Shown: one piece after another, positions 17,136 to 26,244 of the stretch
Layout of the letters: each line of letters opens with the position of its first letter
How positions within the stretch are numbered: position 1 is the first letter of the stretch
Origin: JAKVCB01 sp963578605
GTDB taxonomy: Bacteria > Planctomycetota > Planctomycetia > Pirellulales > Lacipirellulaceae
Direction: 5' to 3'
Assembly: GCA_963578605.1 (NCBI GenBank)
Contig: CAUZEA010000021.1
Coordinates: 1 to 64,000 of the forward strand
Length of the DNA stretch: 64,000 bases
Made by a program: the position numbers and the translations under genes
The notes under the pieces: generated by a model
What the model was told of the DNA's origin: nothing
Database searches by the model: none
The model's input: the letters and a program-made list of their open reading frames with translations, nothing else

Positions 17136-17639
17136 ATGAATTCGCGACACGGTAGGGCTATGCTGCTTGAAAGTGATAGAAGAAAGATGCTGCTTGAAAG
17201 TGATAGAAGAAAGATAAAGTTCGTTGTGAGTCGACTTTGTTTTATAACGTGGCTTGTTCTGCTGCCCACTTTGGGCTGTGGAAACAGATCTGGCATTGAA
17301 CGCATTTATGTTTCCGGAAAGGCAAGCTACCGCGAGCAACCCGTCGAAGTGGGCCAGATTCGGTTTATACCCATTGCGCCCACTAGTGGTCCGGTAACTA
17401 TTGAATTGATTCGTGACGGTCATTACGAGACGGCCGTCTCTGGCGGAGTTCCCGTAGGGAATCATCGAGTTGAGTTGAGAATGTACGATGCTGAAGAGTA
17501 CCGGACGGCACCAAGGACGGCCGGCAGTCCGGCCCCGCGACAACTTCTTCCTGATAAATATAACCGCAAATCAGAGTTGACGACGACCATCGATTCAAAA
17601 AGTGGTTCCATCAAGCAGGATTTCCTTTTAACAGAATGA
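17136..17639 (+). CDS. Small lipoprotein, planctomycete type
   Basis: Predicted lipoprotein (167 residues from this ATG). Hydrophobic FVVSRLCFITWLVLLPTLGC gives a lipobox (TLGC), and the mature part reads YVSGKASYREQPVEVGQIRF, resembling the carboxypeptidase-regulatory/transthyretin-like small lipoproteins that often follow DUF1559 genes. The start is uncertain: a 27-base tandem duplication carries an ATG in each copy (17160 and 17187), and starting at 17187 gives a cleaner signal peptide. The 3-prime end of this gene was copied in the tandem duplication, recurring as the tail of the frame at 19758. Confidence 0.7.
   Translation: MNSRHGRAMLLESDRRKMLLESDRRKIKFVVSRLCFITWLVLLPTLGCGNRSGIERIYVSGKASYREQPVEVGQIRFIPIAPTSGPVTIELIRDGHYETAVSGGVPVGNHRVELRMYDAEEYRTAPRTAGSPAPRQLLPDKYNRKSELTTTIDSKSGSIKQDFLLTE
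17160..17213 (+). repeat. Two tandem 27-base repeats at a start codon
   Basis: A perfect 27-base unit encoding MLLESDRRK occurs twice (17160-17186, 17187-17213). Each copy starts with ATG and ends with AGAAGAAAG, which stands directly before the following codon and could act as a weak ribosome site. Confidence 0.95.
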
Positions 17640-19789
17640 CGGTTTAGCGAGTGAATTGAGTGTCTTTGTCACAACGTGAAGATTGAGAGTGAGCTATGCA
17701 AGTAAGCAACTGGATAAGCAGCGTTTGGAGAGGTCTGGCAGGTTTGGGGGTTGGCGTTTTGGTGGTTGCTGTAGTGGTGGCAATATTGGCCACGCAATCG
17801 GCCGTGGCAATCACCACCATTTGGAGCGGTTCCTCGACTGGTGGCGTATTCAATGATGACGCAAACTGGACGAATGCTTCACCGGGCGATAACCTTCCGT
17901 ATCCGAACGGGGCCAATGACCTGGCTATCTTCAATACCAGTGTTGATGGGACGATCACGTTTGACGCCGATGCGAATCATTATCGTATGATCGTCCAAAA
18001 TCCCGGAGGAACACTCTCTTTTGACACGGGCGATCACAAGTGGACAATGGGCAGCTATTTCCTGGTCGGCGCTGAAAGTGCTCCCGGCTTTCCCAAGATC
18101 CGGCACATCGGTGGTGAAATTCAAGCCGAGTTTCTCCTGTTCGGCGGCAACGAGACAAGCCCCAATCCCTTGTTCGAATTGACCGGCAGCACCACACATT
18201 TTCACACCACACGTGGCAGTGGTGGGTATCAGATCGGTCTCGGCCCGGTCGTCGATGGCGCTACGATGCTGGTCCATAACGGCGCCAGCATGACAGCTGA
18301 TGGCCAGGTTATTATTGGTTTGCAGGGTTCCAGCAACAGTAAGTTGACCATCGACGGCGTGGGGGCAGAGCTTGTTGCTGGAAACTACCTCGGCGTTGGG
18401 CATACCGGAGCTGGATGGGGGCCGAATGCCACCAACAACCAGGCTGAGATCATCAACGGCGCAACAGCTGTTGCGTCCCACATACTCATGGCGATCACCC
18501 CTGGGGCGCCCAACAACACCCTTACCGTCTCGGGTGCCGGATCGAAGCTCACGCTTACCCTCGTCGGGGGCGAATCCGCGATCGGAAGACAAGGCAATAA
18601 CAACCTGTTTCAAATTGACAACGGTGCCGTAGTTGACGGCGGCGCCTACTTCGTTCTCGGCCGGGAGACCTCCAGTAATAACAACCAGATCCTGCTCGAC
18701 GATGGTAGCCTTACCGGTACTGGCATCGAGATCAGGCGCGGAAACGTCACCGTCACTAATGGATCGGTTGATCTGAACCAGTTCTACAACGAGGACGACG
18801 AGATTTGGGAAGGGGGTGGCATCATTGCCATCGACGCGGGAACGTCAAGCTTCACTTTCAACAACGGAACCGTTCACAGCGTCAATGCGGATATCAACAA
18901 TGGAGAGGCCTTCACGATTGGAGATGGAGGTTCTGCCACTTACTTCATGAAAACAGGTAGCGATGGCAACCGGGGCACGCACTCCTTTGCCGACGGCGTG
19001 TCGCTCAGTTCCAACGCAGTTCTTTCGGGCGACGGCAACATCGCGGGAGATGTCAGCGGCACCGCCGGTGCCCTGGTTGAGGTGGGGGAATCGACAGGCC
19101 TGATCAACGTGAACGGTGCCTGGGACAACACAGGTGTCGACATCGGCCTGGAACTCGCAGACCTCTCGACATCTTTGGTTCCCGGCGAGGAGCATGACCG
19201 GCTCGACATCACGGGGGTCTTTACGCATGGGGGGTCGGTCACGATCGATATTTCCGGGTACGTGGCCCCGTCGTCTCAACCGCTGAAGTTGATTGGCTGG
19301 GGTGGTCAGGCAGGTAACAGCAGCGATACGTCGGTGTCGTTCGTGGGAGGCGGTCCGCTGCCGGTTGAGTATCTGAGTGACGGCCTCTACGTGACTTTGG
19401 ACACGGTGGAACTGGCTGGCGATTACAACGGTGATGGCACAGTCAATGCGGCGGACTACACGATTTGGGCTGACACTCTTGGTGAGACCGTGGCCCCAGG
19501 CACCGGTGCCGACGGTGTTGAAGACGGATTTATTGACAAGTTCGATTACGAACTCTGGAAAGACCACTTCGGTTCCACGATCGGTGCTGCCAGCGGGTCG
19601 AGCTTGTCAGACCAGTCTGCAGTTCCCGAGCCGGCGGGGTGGGTTCTCTGTTTGGGCCTGGCGGTGGTTGGCAACGTTCGCGCGGCACGGCGGCACCTGC
19701 TGAAAAATATCGACCACCCCAAGAACTCTTGTGGTTAAGCAGGACAGTAGAAACACAATGATGGCAAAAAATTCACGAGGGACGCCCGA
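17525..19789 (+). repeat. Tandem duplication, unit 1 (about 2,265 bases)
   Basis: This stretch is repeated directly at 19790-22056. It runs from inside the lipoprotein gene (after CAG at 17525) through the PEP-CTERM gene to the first codons of a copy of the Tat-protein gene. The join (CAG at 19790-19792) shows 3 bases shared by both parents. The copies are nearly identical over their 3-prime halves. Confidence 0.95.
17696..19738 (+). CDS. PEP-CTERM beta-strand protein with dockerin-like repeat, copy 1
   Basis: Protein of 680 residues with signal peptide (about 1-37, GLGVGVLVVAVVVAILATQS), a long Gly/Asn/Thr-rich beta-repeat body, a dockerin-like pair (GDYNGDGTVNAADYTIW ... DGFIDKFDYELW, about 580-635) and a PEP-CTERM tail (VPEPAGWVLCLGLAVVG followed by basic residues). 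GAGAGTGAG precedes the ATG. Paralogue of the minus-strand gene at 13521 and near-twin of 19967-22006. It differs from the twin mainly at about residues 220-300, where it reads TLTLVGGESAIGRQG instead of the RGRES..VGMAG shared by the other two. Confidence 0.88.
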   Translation: MQVSNWISSVWRGLAGLGVGVLVVAVVVAILATQSAVAITTIWSGSSTGGVFNDDANWTNASPGDNLPYPNGANDLAIFNTSVDGTITFDADANHYRMIVQNPGGTLSFDTGDHKWTMGSYFLVGAESAPGFPKIRHIGGEIQAEFLLFGGNETSPNPLFELTGSTTHFHTTRGSGGYQIGLGPVVDGATMLVHNGASMTADGQVIIGLQGSSNSKLTIDGVGAELVAGNYLGVGHTGAGWGPNATNNQAEIINGATAVASHILMAITPGAPNNTLTVSGAGSKLTLTLVGGESAIGRQGNNNLFQIDNGAVVDGGAYFVLGRETSSNNNQILLDDGSLTGTGIEIRRGNVTVTNGSVDLNQFYNEDDEIWEGGGIIAIDAGTSSFTFNNGTVHSVNADINNGEAFTIGDGGSATYFMKTGSDGNRGTHSFADGVSLSSNAVLSGDGNIAGDVSGTAGALVEVGESTGLINVNGAWDNTGVDIGLELADLSTSLVPGEEHDRLDITGVFTHGGSVTIDISGYVAPSSQPLKLIGWGGQAGNSSDTSVSFVGGGPLPVEYLSDGLYVTLDTVELAGDYNGDGTVNAADYTIWADTLGETVAPGTGADGVEDGFIDKFDYELWKDHFGSTIGAASGSSLSDQSAVPEPAGWVLCLGLAVVGNVRAARRHLLKNIDHPKNSCG

Positions 19790-19904
19790 CAGTCCGGCCC
19801 CGCGACAACTTCTTCCTGATAAATATAACCGCAAATCAGAGTTGACGACGACCATCGATTCAAGAAGTGGTTCCATCAAGCAGGATTTCCTTTTAACAGA
19901 ATGA
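19758..19904 (+). CDS. Chimeric 48-residue frame at duplication join
   Basis: The duplication joined the first codons of the Tat-protein gene (MMAKNSRGTPDS) in frame to the last 36 codons of the small lipoprotein gene (PAPRQLLPDKYNRKSE ... FLLTE), leaving an intact 48-residue frame. It has neither a signal peptide nor a complete domain. Most likely a non-functional by-product, but it keeps a start region copied from a real gene and so may be translated. Confidence 0.45.
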   Translation: MMAKNSRGTPDSPAPRQLLPDKYNRKSELTTTIDSRSGSIKQDFLLTE

Positions 19905-22056
19905 CGGTTTAGCGAGTGAACTGAGTGTCTTTGTCACAACGTGAAGATGAAGATTGAGAGTGAGCTATGCAAGTTAGCAACTGGATAAGCAGCGTTTGGA
20001 GAGGTCTGGCAGGTTTGGTGGTTGGCGTTTTGGTGGTTGCTGTAGTGGTGGCAATATTGGCCGCGCAATCGGCCGTGGCAATCACCACCATTTGGAGCGG
20101 TTCCTCGACTGGTGGCGTATTCAATGATGACGCAAACTGGACTAATGCTTCACCGGGCGATAACCTTCCGCCTCCGAACGGGGCCAATGACCTGGCCATC
20201 TTCAATACCAGTGTTGATGGGACGATCACGTTTGACGCCGATGCGGATCATTATCGCATGATGGCCCAAAATCCCGGAGGAACAATCGCTTTTGACACGG
20301 GCGATCACAAGTGGACAATGGGCAGCTATTTCCTGGTCGGCGCTGAAAGTGCTCCCGGCTTTCCCAAGATCCGGCACATCGGTGGTGAAATTCAAGCCGA
20401 GTTTCTCCTGTTCGGCAGCAACGAGACAAGCCCCAATCCCTTGTTCGAATTGACCGGCAGCACCACACATTTTCACACCACACGTGGCAGTGGTGGGTAT
20501 CAGATCGGTCTCGGCCCGGTCGTCGATGGCGCTACGATGCTGGTCCATAACGGGGCCAGCATGACCGCTGATGGCCAGGTCATTATTGGTTTGCAGGGCT
20601 CCAGTAATAGTAAGTTGACCATCGACGGCGCGGGGGCAGAGCTTGTTGCTGGAAACTGCCTCTGCGTTGGGCACACCGGAGCTGCATGGGGGACCAATGC
20701 CACCAACAACCAGGCCGAGATCATCAACGGGGCAACCGCTGTTGCATCCCACATACTCATGGCGATCACCCCTGAGGCGCCCAACAACACCCTTACCGTC
20801 TCGGGTGCCGGGTCGAAGCTCACGCTCGAACGTGGTCGTGAGTCCAATGTCGGAATGGCGGGCAATAACAACCTGTTTCAAATTGACAACGGTGCCGTAG
20901 TTGACGGCGGCGCCTACTTCGTTCTCGGCCGGGAGACCTCCAGCAATAACAACCAGATCCTGCTCGACGATGGTAGCCTTACCGGTACTGGCATCGAGAT
21001 CAGGCGCGGAAACGTCACCGTCACTAATGGATCGGTTGATCTGAACCAGTTCTACAACGAGGACGACGAGATTTGGGAAGGGGGTGGCATCATTGCCATC
21101 GACGCGGGAACGTCAAGCTTCACTTTCAACAACGGAACCGTTCACAGCGTCAATGCGGATATCAACAATGGAGAGGCCTTCACGATTGGAGATGGAGGTT
21201 CTGCCACTTACTTCATGAAAACAGGTAGCGATGGCAACCGGGGCACGCACTCCTTTGCCGACGGCGTGTCGCTCAGTTCCAACGCAGTTCTTTCGGGCGA
21301 CGGCAACATCGCGGGAGATGTCAGCGGCACCGCCGGTGCCCTGGTTGAGGTGGGGGAATCGACAGGCCTGATCAACGTGAACGGTGCCTGGGACAACACA
21401 GGTGTCGACATCGGCCTGGAACTCGCAGACCTCTCGACATCTTTGGTTCCCGGCGAGGAGCATGACCGGCTCGACATCACGGGGGTCTTTACGCATGGGG
21501 GGTCGGTCACGATCGATATTTCCGGGTACGTGGCCCCGTCGTCTCAACCGCTGAAGTTGATTGGCTGGGGTGGTCAGGCAGGTAACAGCAGCGATACGTC
21601 GGTGTCGTTCGTGGGAGGCGGTCCGCTGCCGGTTGAGTATCTGAGTGACGGCCTCTACGTGACTTTGGACACGGTGGAACTGACTGGCGATTACAACGGC
21701 GATGGCACGGTCAATGCGGCGGACTACACGATTTGGGCTGACACTCTTGGTGAGACCGTGGTCCCAGGCACCGGTGCCGACGGTGTTGATGACGGATTTA
21801 TTGACAAGTTGGATTACGAACTCTGGAAAGACCACTTCGGTTCCACGATCGGTGCTGCCAGCGGGTCGAGCTTGTCCGACCAGTCTGCGGTTCCCGAGCC
21901 GGCGGGGTGGGTTCTCTGTTTGGGCCTGGCGGTAGTTGGAAACGCCCGCGCGGCACGGCGGCACCTGCTGAAAAATATCGACCACCTCAAGAACTTTTGT
22001 GGTTAAGCAGGCAGTAGAAACACAATAATGGAAAAAAAATCACGAGGGACGCCCGA
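19790..22056 (+). repeat. Tandem duplication, unit 2 (about 2,267 bases)
   Basis: Second copy of 17525-19789. Length differs by a 6-base insertion (extra GAAGAT before the gene), one fewer codon in the gene and one base after it. It ends at CAG 22057-22059 inside the Tat-protein gene. Confidence 0.95.
19967..22006 (+). CDS. PEP-CTERM beta-strand protein with dockerin-like repeat, copy 2
   Basis: Protein of 679 residues, near-identical to 17696-19738: same signal peptide, beta-repeat body, dockerin-like pair (GDYNGDGTVNAADYTIW ... DGFIDKLDYELW) and PEP-CTERM tail. In the variable block it reads TLERGRESNVGMAGNNN, closer to the minus-strand paralogue (TLLRGRESSVGMAGINN) than to its twin, so copy 1 is probably the diverged one. 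Also GNCLCVGHTG here against GNYLGVGHTG in copy 1. Likely exosortase-anchored at the cell surface. Confidence 0.88.
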   Translation: MQVSNWISSVWRGLAGLVVGVLVVAVVVAILAAQSAVAITTIWSGSSTGGVFNDDANWTNASPGDNLPPPNGANDLAIFNTSVDGTITFDADADHYRMMAQNPGGTIAFDTGDHKWTMGSYFLVGAESAPGFPKIRHIGGEIQAEFLLFGSNETSPNPLFELTGSTTHFHTTRGSGGYQIGLGPVVDGATMLVHNGASMTADGQVIIGLQGSSNSKLTIDGAGAELVAGNCLCVGHTGAAWGTNATNNQAEIINGATAVASHILMAITPEAPNNTLTVSGAGSKLTLERGRESNVGMAGNNNLFQIDNGAVVDGGAYFVLGRETSSNNNQILLDDGSLTGTGIEIRRGNVTVTNGSVDLNQFYNEDDEIWEGGGIIAIDAGTSSFTFNNGTVHSVNADINNGEAFTIGDGGSATYFMKTGSDGNRGTHSFADGVSLSSNAVLSGDGNIAGDVSGTAGALVEVGESTGLINVNGAWDNTGVDIGLELADLSTSLVPGEEHDRLDITGVFTHGGSVTIDISGYVAPSSQPLKLIGWGGQAGNSSDTSVSFVGGGPLPVEYLSDGLYVTLDTVELTGDYNGDGTVNAADYTIWADTLGETVVPGTGADGVDDGFIDKLDYELWKDHFGSTIGAASGSSLSDQSAVPEPAGWVLCLGLAVVGNARAARRHLLKNIDHLKNFCG

Positions 22057-23032
22057 CAGCACACCAGGCTCGTCACGGCGTTCGTTCATCGCCGCCTCAG
22101 GCGCCGCGGCTTTAATGGGCCATGCGGCACGGTCACTTGGAGGTTCTGAGGTGAAGACATCGAGTTCAAACGTCGATCAAGCGATTTATTTTCCTGGCTC
22201 GTTCCTTCACTGCTCGCCCTCGGATTCCGGTATCTGGGTGCGCGTCCAGATGGAGTGCTATGGTCGGTTGACGGATGTGGCAACCGGCCAGACCGATGAG
22301 TACGTACTCGGTGTGATGGCCAAAACGGGGCTCACGACCGATGCCCAAACCGGCCAGGTCGGGCCGGGATACGATTACTGGATCATCTTCTCGAAGACCC
22401 ATGTGTTCACAAAACGTTCCCACACGTCGGCGTATTTCAACAATCCCACGGTGCTCGAACACAAGAACTTTGGCGAGGCGAACTGGCGTGTTCGGCAAGT
22501 ACCTGCCGAGCCACTGCAATCGGTGCCTGACGTCCGCAGGGCGCTTGAGAACTGGCAGGAATTGACCGCGCGAACAACGTTTACCAGTGACGATGGCGAA
22601 ACGCGATTCAGTGTCGAATACCCAGTGAAATGGGCTGACTTCATGTTGAACTCGACGGGCTTCCGCGTCGAAACCGGGCCGGTTTTTCTGCTAAATCCCA
22701 ACAAACTGCGCGTCGGCCAGGTACCCGACGTCGCCGACTTTCAATGGGCGTATTTTGACTACCGCACGTTTGACAAGGTGCACTGTTTGCAGGAGCGACC
22801 TACCTCAATTTTTGAGGGTGCCACCTTCACGCCACCTACGGAACATAGCAGGCAGTTCCGCAAGAACCCAGCTCTTACCGAACCACAGATGGATCAGCTG
22901 CGAGATGTTCTCTTCTCCGAAAAGCGTATTACGCTGCCAGCTGAATCAGTGACAAACCTGTTGTCGACAGATCATTACTCGCAGAAGGAGGAGGTGGGCG
23001 CAACGACCGAAATGTACGCACTGGCGGACTAA
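22028..23032 (+). CDS. Tat-exported protein of unknown function
   Basis: Protein of 334 residues with a twin-arginine signal (SSRRSFIAASGAAALMG, about 15-31) and then a globular domain with no motif I recognise. Aromatic-rich segments (PGYDYWIIFSKTHVF, DFQWAYFDYRTFDKVH) suggest a beta-rich extracytoplasmic domain. It sits 21 bases after the duplicated PEP-CTERM gene and probably shares its transcript. Its first 12 codons are echoed at 19758 because of the duplication. Confidence 0.7.
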   Translation: MEKKSRGTPDSTPGSSRRSFIAASGAAALMGHAARSLGGSEVKTSSSNVDQAIYFPGSFLHCSPSDSGIWVRVQMECYGRLTDVATGQTDEYVLGVMAKTGLTTDAQTGQVGPGYDYWIIFSKTHVFTKRSHTSAYFNNPTVLEHKNFGEANWRVRQVPAEPLQSVPDVRRALENWQELTARTTFTSDDGETRFSVEYPVKWADFMLNSTGFRVETGPVFLLNPNKLRVGQVPDVADFQWAYFDYRTFDKVHCLQERPTSIFEGATFTPPTEHSRQFRKNPALTEPQMDQLRDVLFSEKRITLPAESVTNLLSTDHYSQKEEVGATTEMYALAD

Positions 23033-23757
23033 GGGAACCGTTCGATCTCCTGATTCTTATGAACCGATTTCAACAGCGAAGAAGCTCATTTGGATTGTGC
23101 CCGAGAGCAATCGTTGTGGGTACCGTTGATCGGTAGTATCGGGAACTGACGGGACTGAACAAGCTGTTGACTCTTTCCTCTTGGCTGCCCCACCTGGGTT
23201 GTCCAGGAGCGTGCTTCGTCTATCTGTTTTTCCTGATGGGGGGCGAAGACGTTACCGGGGTTACCATTCGGAGTGGTCCAGTCGGTATGATGTGGCTCAT
23301 GTTCTCTCGAGAGGTTCATCCGGCATTTTTATGCTGTTATTACCGAGCGGCAACCAACGTGCCTGGAGAACAACCTGGCTGGAGATGTCGGGTGGTTCCG
23401 TCGTACCAGCTATACAGGCAACGAAGTCCCCACATTCTGCACGAAGTTTTACAATACACGGCTGCAGTGCAACCTACCTGCCGTTCACTGGATCCGGTGG
23501 AAGTCTGCTTTCCTACCCGCTTGGCAGACGCGAATTCACGACACGCCCCGACGCCTTCGGCAAACGAACTAGGGACTTTGGCGGGAAAATTTGCCCATGG
23601 AGACGGGAAGTTGTGTAGATTCTTGCCAGTTTGGTAGCCATTCGCGGTAATACCCACCGCCATTTCGGGTTTGTTGGTAAAATAGGGTGTAGCCTTCTAT
23701 CCTCCGATTGCCATCGGAACTTGTCGCAATCTTTACGCTCCACCTCAGGAATAAACT
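23033..23757. other. Long intergenic stretch with dispersed repeat
   Basis: About 725 bases. A 156-codon plus-strand frame exists (23167-23637) but has unlike composition, no ribosome site and crosses a dispersed repeat, so it is not called. A TATGAT followed 7 bases later by ATG (23286-23301) resembles the promoter modules at 1602 and 4342, but no coding gene follows. AGGA stands before the GTG at 23758. Confidence 0.5.
23339..23372 (+). repeat. 34-base dispersed repeat, copy 2
   Basis: Identical over 34 bases to 4284-4317 (ATTACCGAGCGGCAACCAAC...). Here the promoter half of the module does not follow; the match stops after GGAGAACA. Confidence 0.9.
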
Positions 23758-26145
23758 GTGGAAAATCGCGTAAAAACCAGCTGCCGTCTTCGAAAACTTC
23801 AACTGGAAGTCCTTGAGCCGCGGCTCGCGCTCTCGGGCGATCCCATCGTACTTGATCCGGATGAAGTGAGTTGGGATTCGGTCCTCAACCTCACGGCCGC
23901 TGAATTCGCAGACGACTTTAGCACCCGCCAGGCCGACAATATCCTGATCGACATCGAAGTAAATGAGGTTAATGGCCAGCAGCTTTTAAGCGGTGTGTGG
24001 CAGCAAAACGTTGATGGCCGTCTGTGGGCCAGTTATTACCAGATGACCGGCAGCCAGTTCAGCAACAATTCAACACAGTACGGTGATAACGGCTACCGTC
24101 TGATCGACCAGGAGAGCTATATCCTGAGTGGTCAGCAGTATTTCGCGGCAATCTGGATCCAGAACCTGGAAGGATATGGATGGGCCTCGTCCCAAAATTT
24201 AACAAGCTCTGATTTTTCTGACCGGCTCGATCAATACCAAGACAACCATATCCTGATCGACTTCGAGGCGTACACGGTCGGCAATTCAACCCAGTACGCC
24301 GATGCTTGGGTCGAAAACGAAGAGAATTTCCAGTGGATTTTACGTCGTGACCGGACCACGGCTCAGTTGGCAACTGATTATGGCCGATACGAAGTCCTCT
24401 ACCGCCTCCACGATCTTGAGTCTTACCAGGTTGATGGAGAGCAGCGTTATGCCGCTATTTGGATCAAAAACCCTGATGGCCGCGACTGGGGAGCAGTTCG
24501 AGACATGGACACCCAGGACTACGTGAACCAGTCGCGCCGTTACCAGGATTTGGGTTATCGTCTCACCGATTATGAACCGTATGAAACGAGCGATGGCACT
24601 CGCTACGCCGGTGTGTGGCGGCAGAACACAGACCGCCCCGACTGGTATCTACGTTCTACCGTGGACGGCATCGCCGACGCACACGTTACCGAGCACAACA
24701 TTGCGGGGTTGAGCGTTGCGATTGTTTACCAGGACGAGGTCCGGTACATGCGTGGCTTCGGGCACCAGAACATCGCCAATGACGTATGGTATTCGGCTCA
24801 CACCATAAACCGGCTTGCGTCGGTAAGTAAGGCGGTCGGCGGTGTATTACTGCTAAAGCTGGGCGCGCAGGGCGAGATTGATCCCTCGGCTGCTACCAGC
24901 ACCTATGTTGCTGCAATGCCAGCTCATCACACGCACACGCTGGCGCAGCTCACTTCAAATCGCGGGGGTGTCGGTCACTATTCAGACCTTGGCCTGGGAA
25001 CAGTATACACCCAGTACGATACGGCGCTTGCAGCAGGTGAATTGTTTTGGGATGAGCCGCTGCTCTCGATTCCCGGGACAATTTACGACTACAGCACGCA
25101 TGGTTACACACTGCTGGGTGCTGGGATCGAGGGTGCCACTGGTGAGGCTATCGACGATGTGCTGTTTGGCGAGTTGGGCAGTGGACTTGGATTGCCAACT
25201 TTAAAAGCGGAGGATCGGAGCGTAGCGAACGAGTTCCGCACCACGCTTTACAACACCAACAATACCGAAGCCACCCCCGACAACATCAGCTGGAAACTCC
25301 TCGGTGGTGGCGTGGAAGCGTCTGCCTACGACCTGGTTCGTTTCTCGTCGATGCTGATGGGTGGTGAGATCTTATCTGGCGAAGCCCTCGAGCAGCTCTG
25401 GACCGTTCCCCCTCCCAACGTGTCGTACGCCATGGGCTGGTCGGTTGGTACGTTACAAGGTGAATTCTCAATACGAAAAGATGGTTCCCAGCTTGGCGCA
25501 AACACTTATGTGCGGCTCTTCCCTGAACTCGAACTTGGAGTTGTGGTACTGGCCAATCGTCGAAACTCCGAACCTGGAGACCTGTCGAGAGATATTGCCA
25601 ATGCAATCTTGCCAAACCTGCCAAGGATTTATGGTGACTTTAATTCGGATAACAATGTCGACGCGGCTGACTACACCGTTTACCGGGATACTTCCACCAG
25701 CACAACCGACCTGCGTGCCGATGCCGACGGCAACGGGGTTATCGGACCGGAAGACTACAGCGTATGGCGACAAAACTTTGGGTTGAACCTCTTATCGATG
25801 TCGCTAGCTACGGCAAGCCAGGCGATTGATCTGCAAGCTGAACCCGAAGTCGATTTCGATCTCCAACAAACCGCTGAGCGCCCAATTGCCGCTACGATTT
25901 TCTACGCGGCCAGCGATAAAGGTTTGGCCGCGGCAACCGCCAGCGTGGTCAACTTGGGCACGGAACGTGCTGTTGCACAGGACACCAGTGGCGACCTGCT
26001 ACTTGTGCTCGATGCGGCGTTTGCTCAATCTCCCGGCGAGTTAAGCGAAGAAGGCAATGACTTCGTCGGTGATCGTGTGGACCGGGGGCGGAACGGTGGC
26101 GAACTGGCTGACTTTGTGGGTGAAGCACTCGCGAGTGGCATTTAA
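23758..26145 (+). CDS. Secreted serine hydrolase (beta-lactamase fold) with tandem repeats and dockerin
   Basis: Protein of 795 residues from a GTG with AGGA upstream. N-terminal LEPRLALSG is the planctomycete extracellular leader motif. Residues about 37-300 are five repeats of about 51 residues (pattern W-x5-MT-x2-F ... YRL-x-D-x-E-x-Y ... YAAIW-x-x-N), which I read as bacterial tandem repeat domain 1 type. Then a class C beta-lactamase/DD-peptidase domain (about 300-625): SVSK nucleophile motif, YSTHGY, KDG. A dockerin-like pair follows (GDFNSDNNVDAADYTVYR ... NGVIGPEDYSVWR) and an unrecognised tail. Repeats plus serine hydrolase resemble fungal polyglycine hydrolases; substrate unknown. 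Confidence 0.85.
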   Translation: MENRVKTSCRLRKLQLEVLEPRLALSGDPIVLDPDEVSWDSVLNLTAAEFADDFSTRQADNILIDIEVNEVNGQQLLSGVWQQNVDGRLWASYYQMTGSQFSNNSTQYGDNGYRLIDQESYILSGQQYFAAIWIQNLEGYGWASSQNLTSSDFSDRLDQYQDNHILIDFEAYTVGNSTQYADAWVENEENFQWILRRDRTTAQLATDYGRYEVLYRLHDLESYQVDGEQRYAAIWIKNPDGRDWGAVRDMDTQDYVNQSRRYQDLGYRLTDYEPYETSDGTRYAGVWRQNTDRPDWYLRSTVDGIADAHVTEHNIAGLSVAIVYQDEVRYMRGFGHQNIANDVWYSAHTINRLASVSKAVGGVLLLKLGAQGEIDPSAATSTYVAAMPAHHTHTLAQLTSNRGGVGHYSDLGLGTVYTQYDTALAAGELFWDEPLLSIPGTIYDYSTHGYTLLGAGIEGATGEAIDDVLFGELGSGLGLPTLKAEDRSVANEFRTTLYNTNNTEATPDNISWKLLGGGVEASAYDLVRFSSMLMGGEILSGEALEQLWTVPPPNVSYAMGWSVGTLQGEFSIRKDGSQLGANTYVRLFPELELGVVVLANRRNSEPGDLSRDIANAILPNLPRIYGDFNSDNNVDAADYTVYRDTSTSTTDLRADADGNGVIGPEDYSVWRQNFGLNLLSMSLATASQAIDLQAEPEVDFDLQQTAERPIAATIFYAASDKGLAAATASVVNLGTERAVAQDTSGDLLLVLDAAFAQSPGELSEEGNDFVGDRVDRGRNGGELADFVGEALASGI

Positions 26146-26244
26146 CACATCCCCGCACAACCGCGCCTGCTGCCCGATTTTCCCTCGCCCCTTCTTGGTT
26201 GACACACGACCCTTCCGCGACCCGAATTTGTGCGCAGCTGGTGA

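Noticed and set aside
18845..19567. 240-codon minus-strand frame, repeated in the duplication
   Set aside because: Antisense shadow of the PEP-CTERM genes; it recurs only because the sense gene was duplicated.
23167..23637. 156-codon frame in the 23 kb gap
   Set aside because: No ribosome site or domain, and it crosses the 34-base dispersed repeat.
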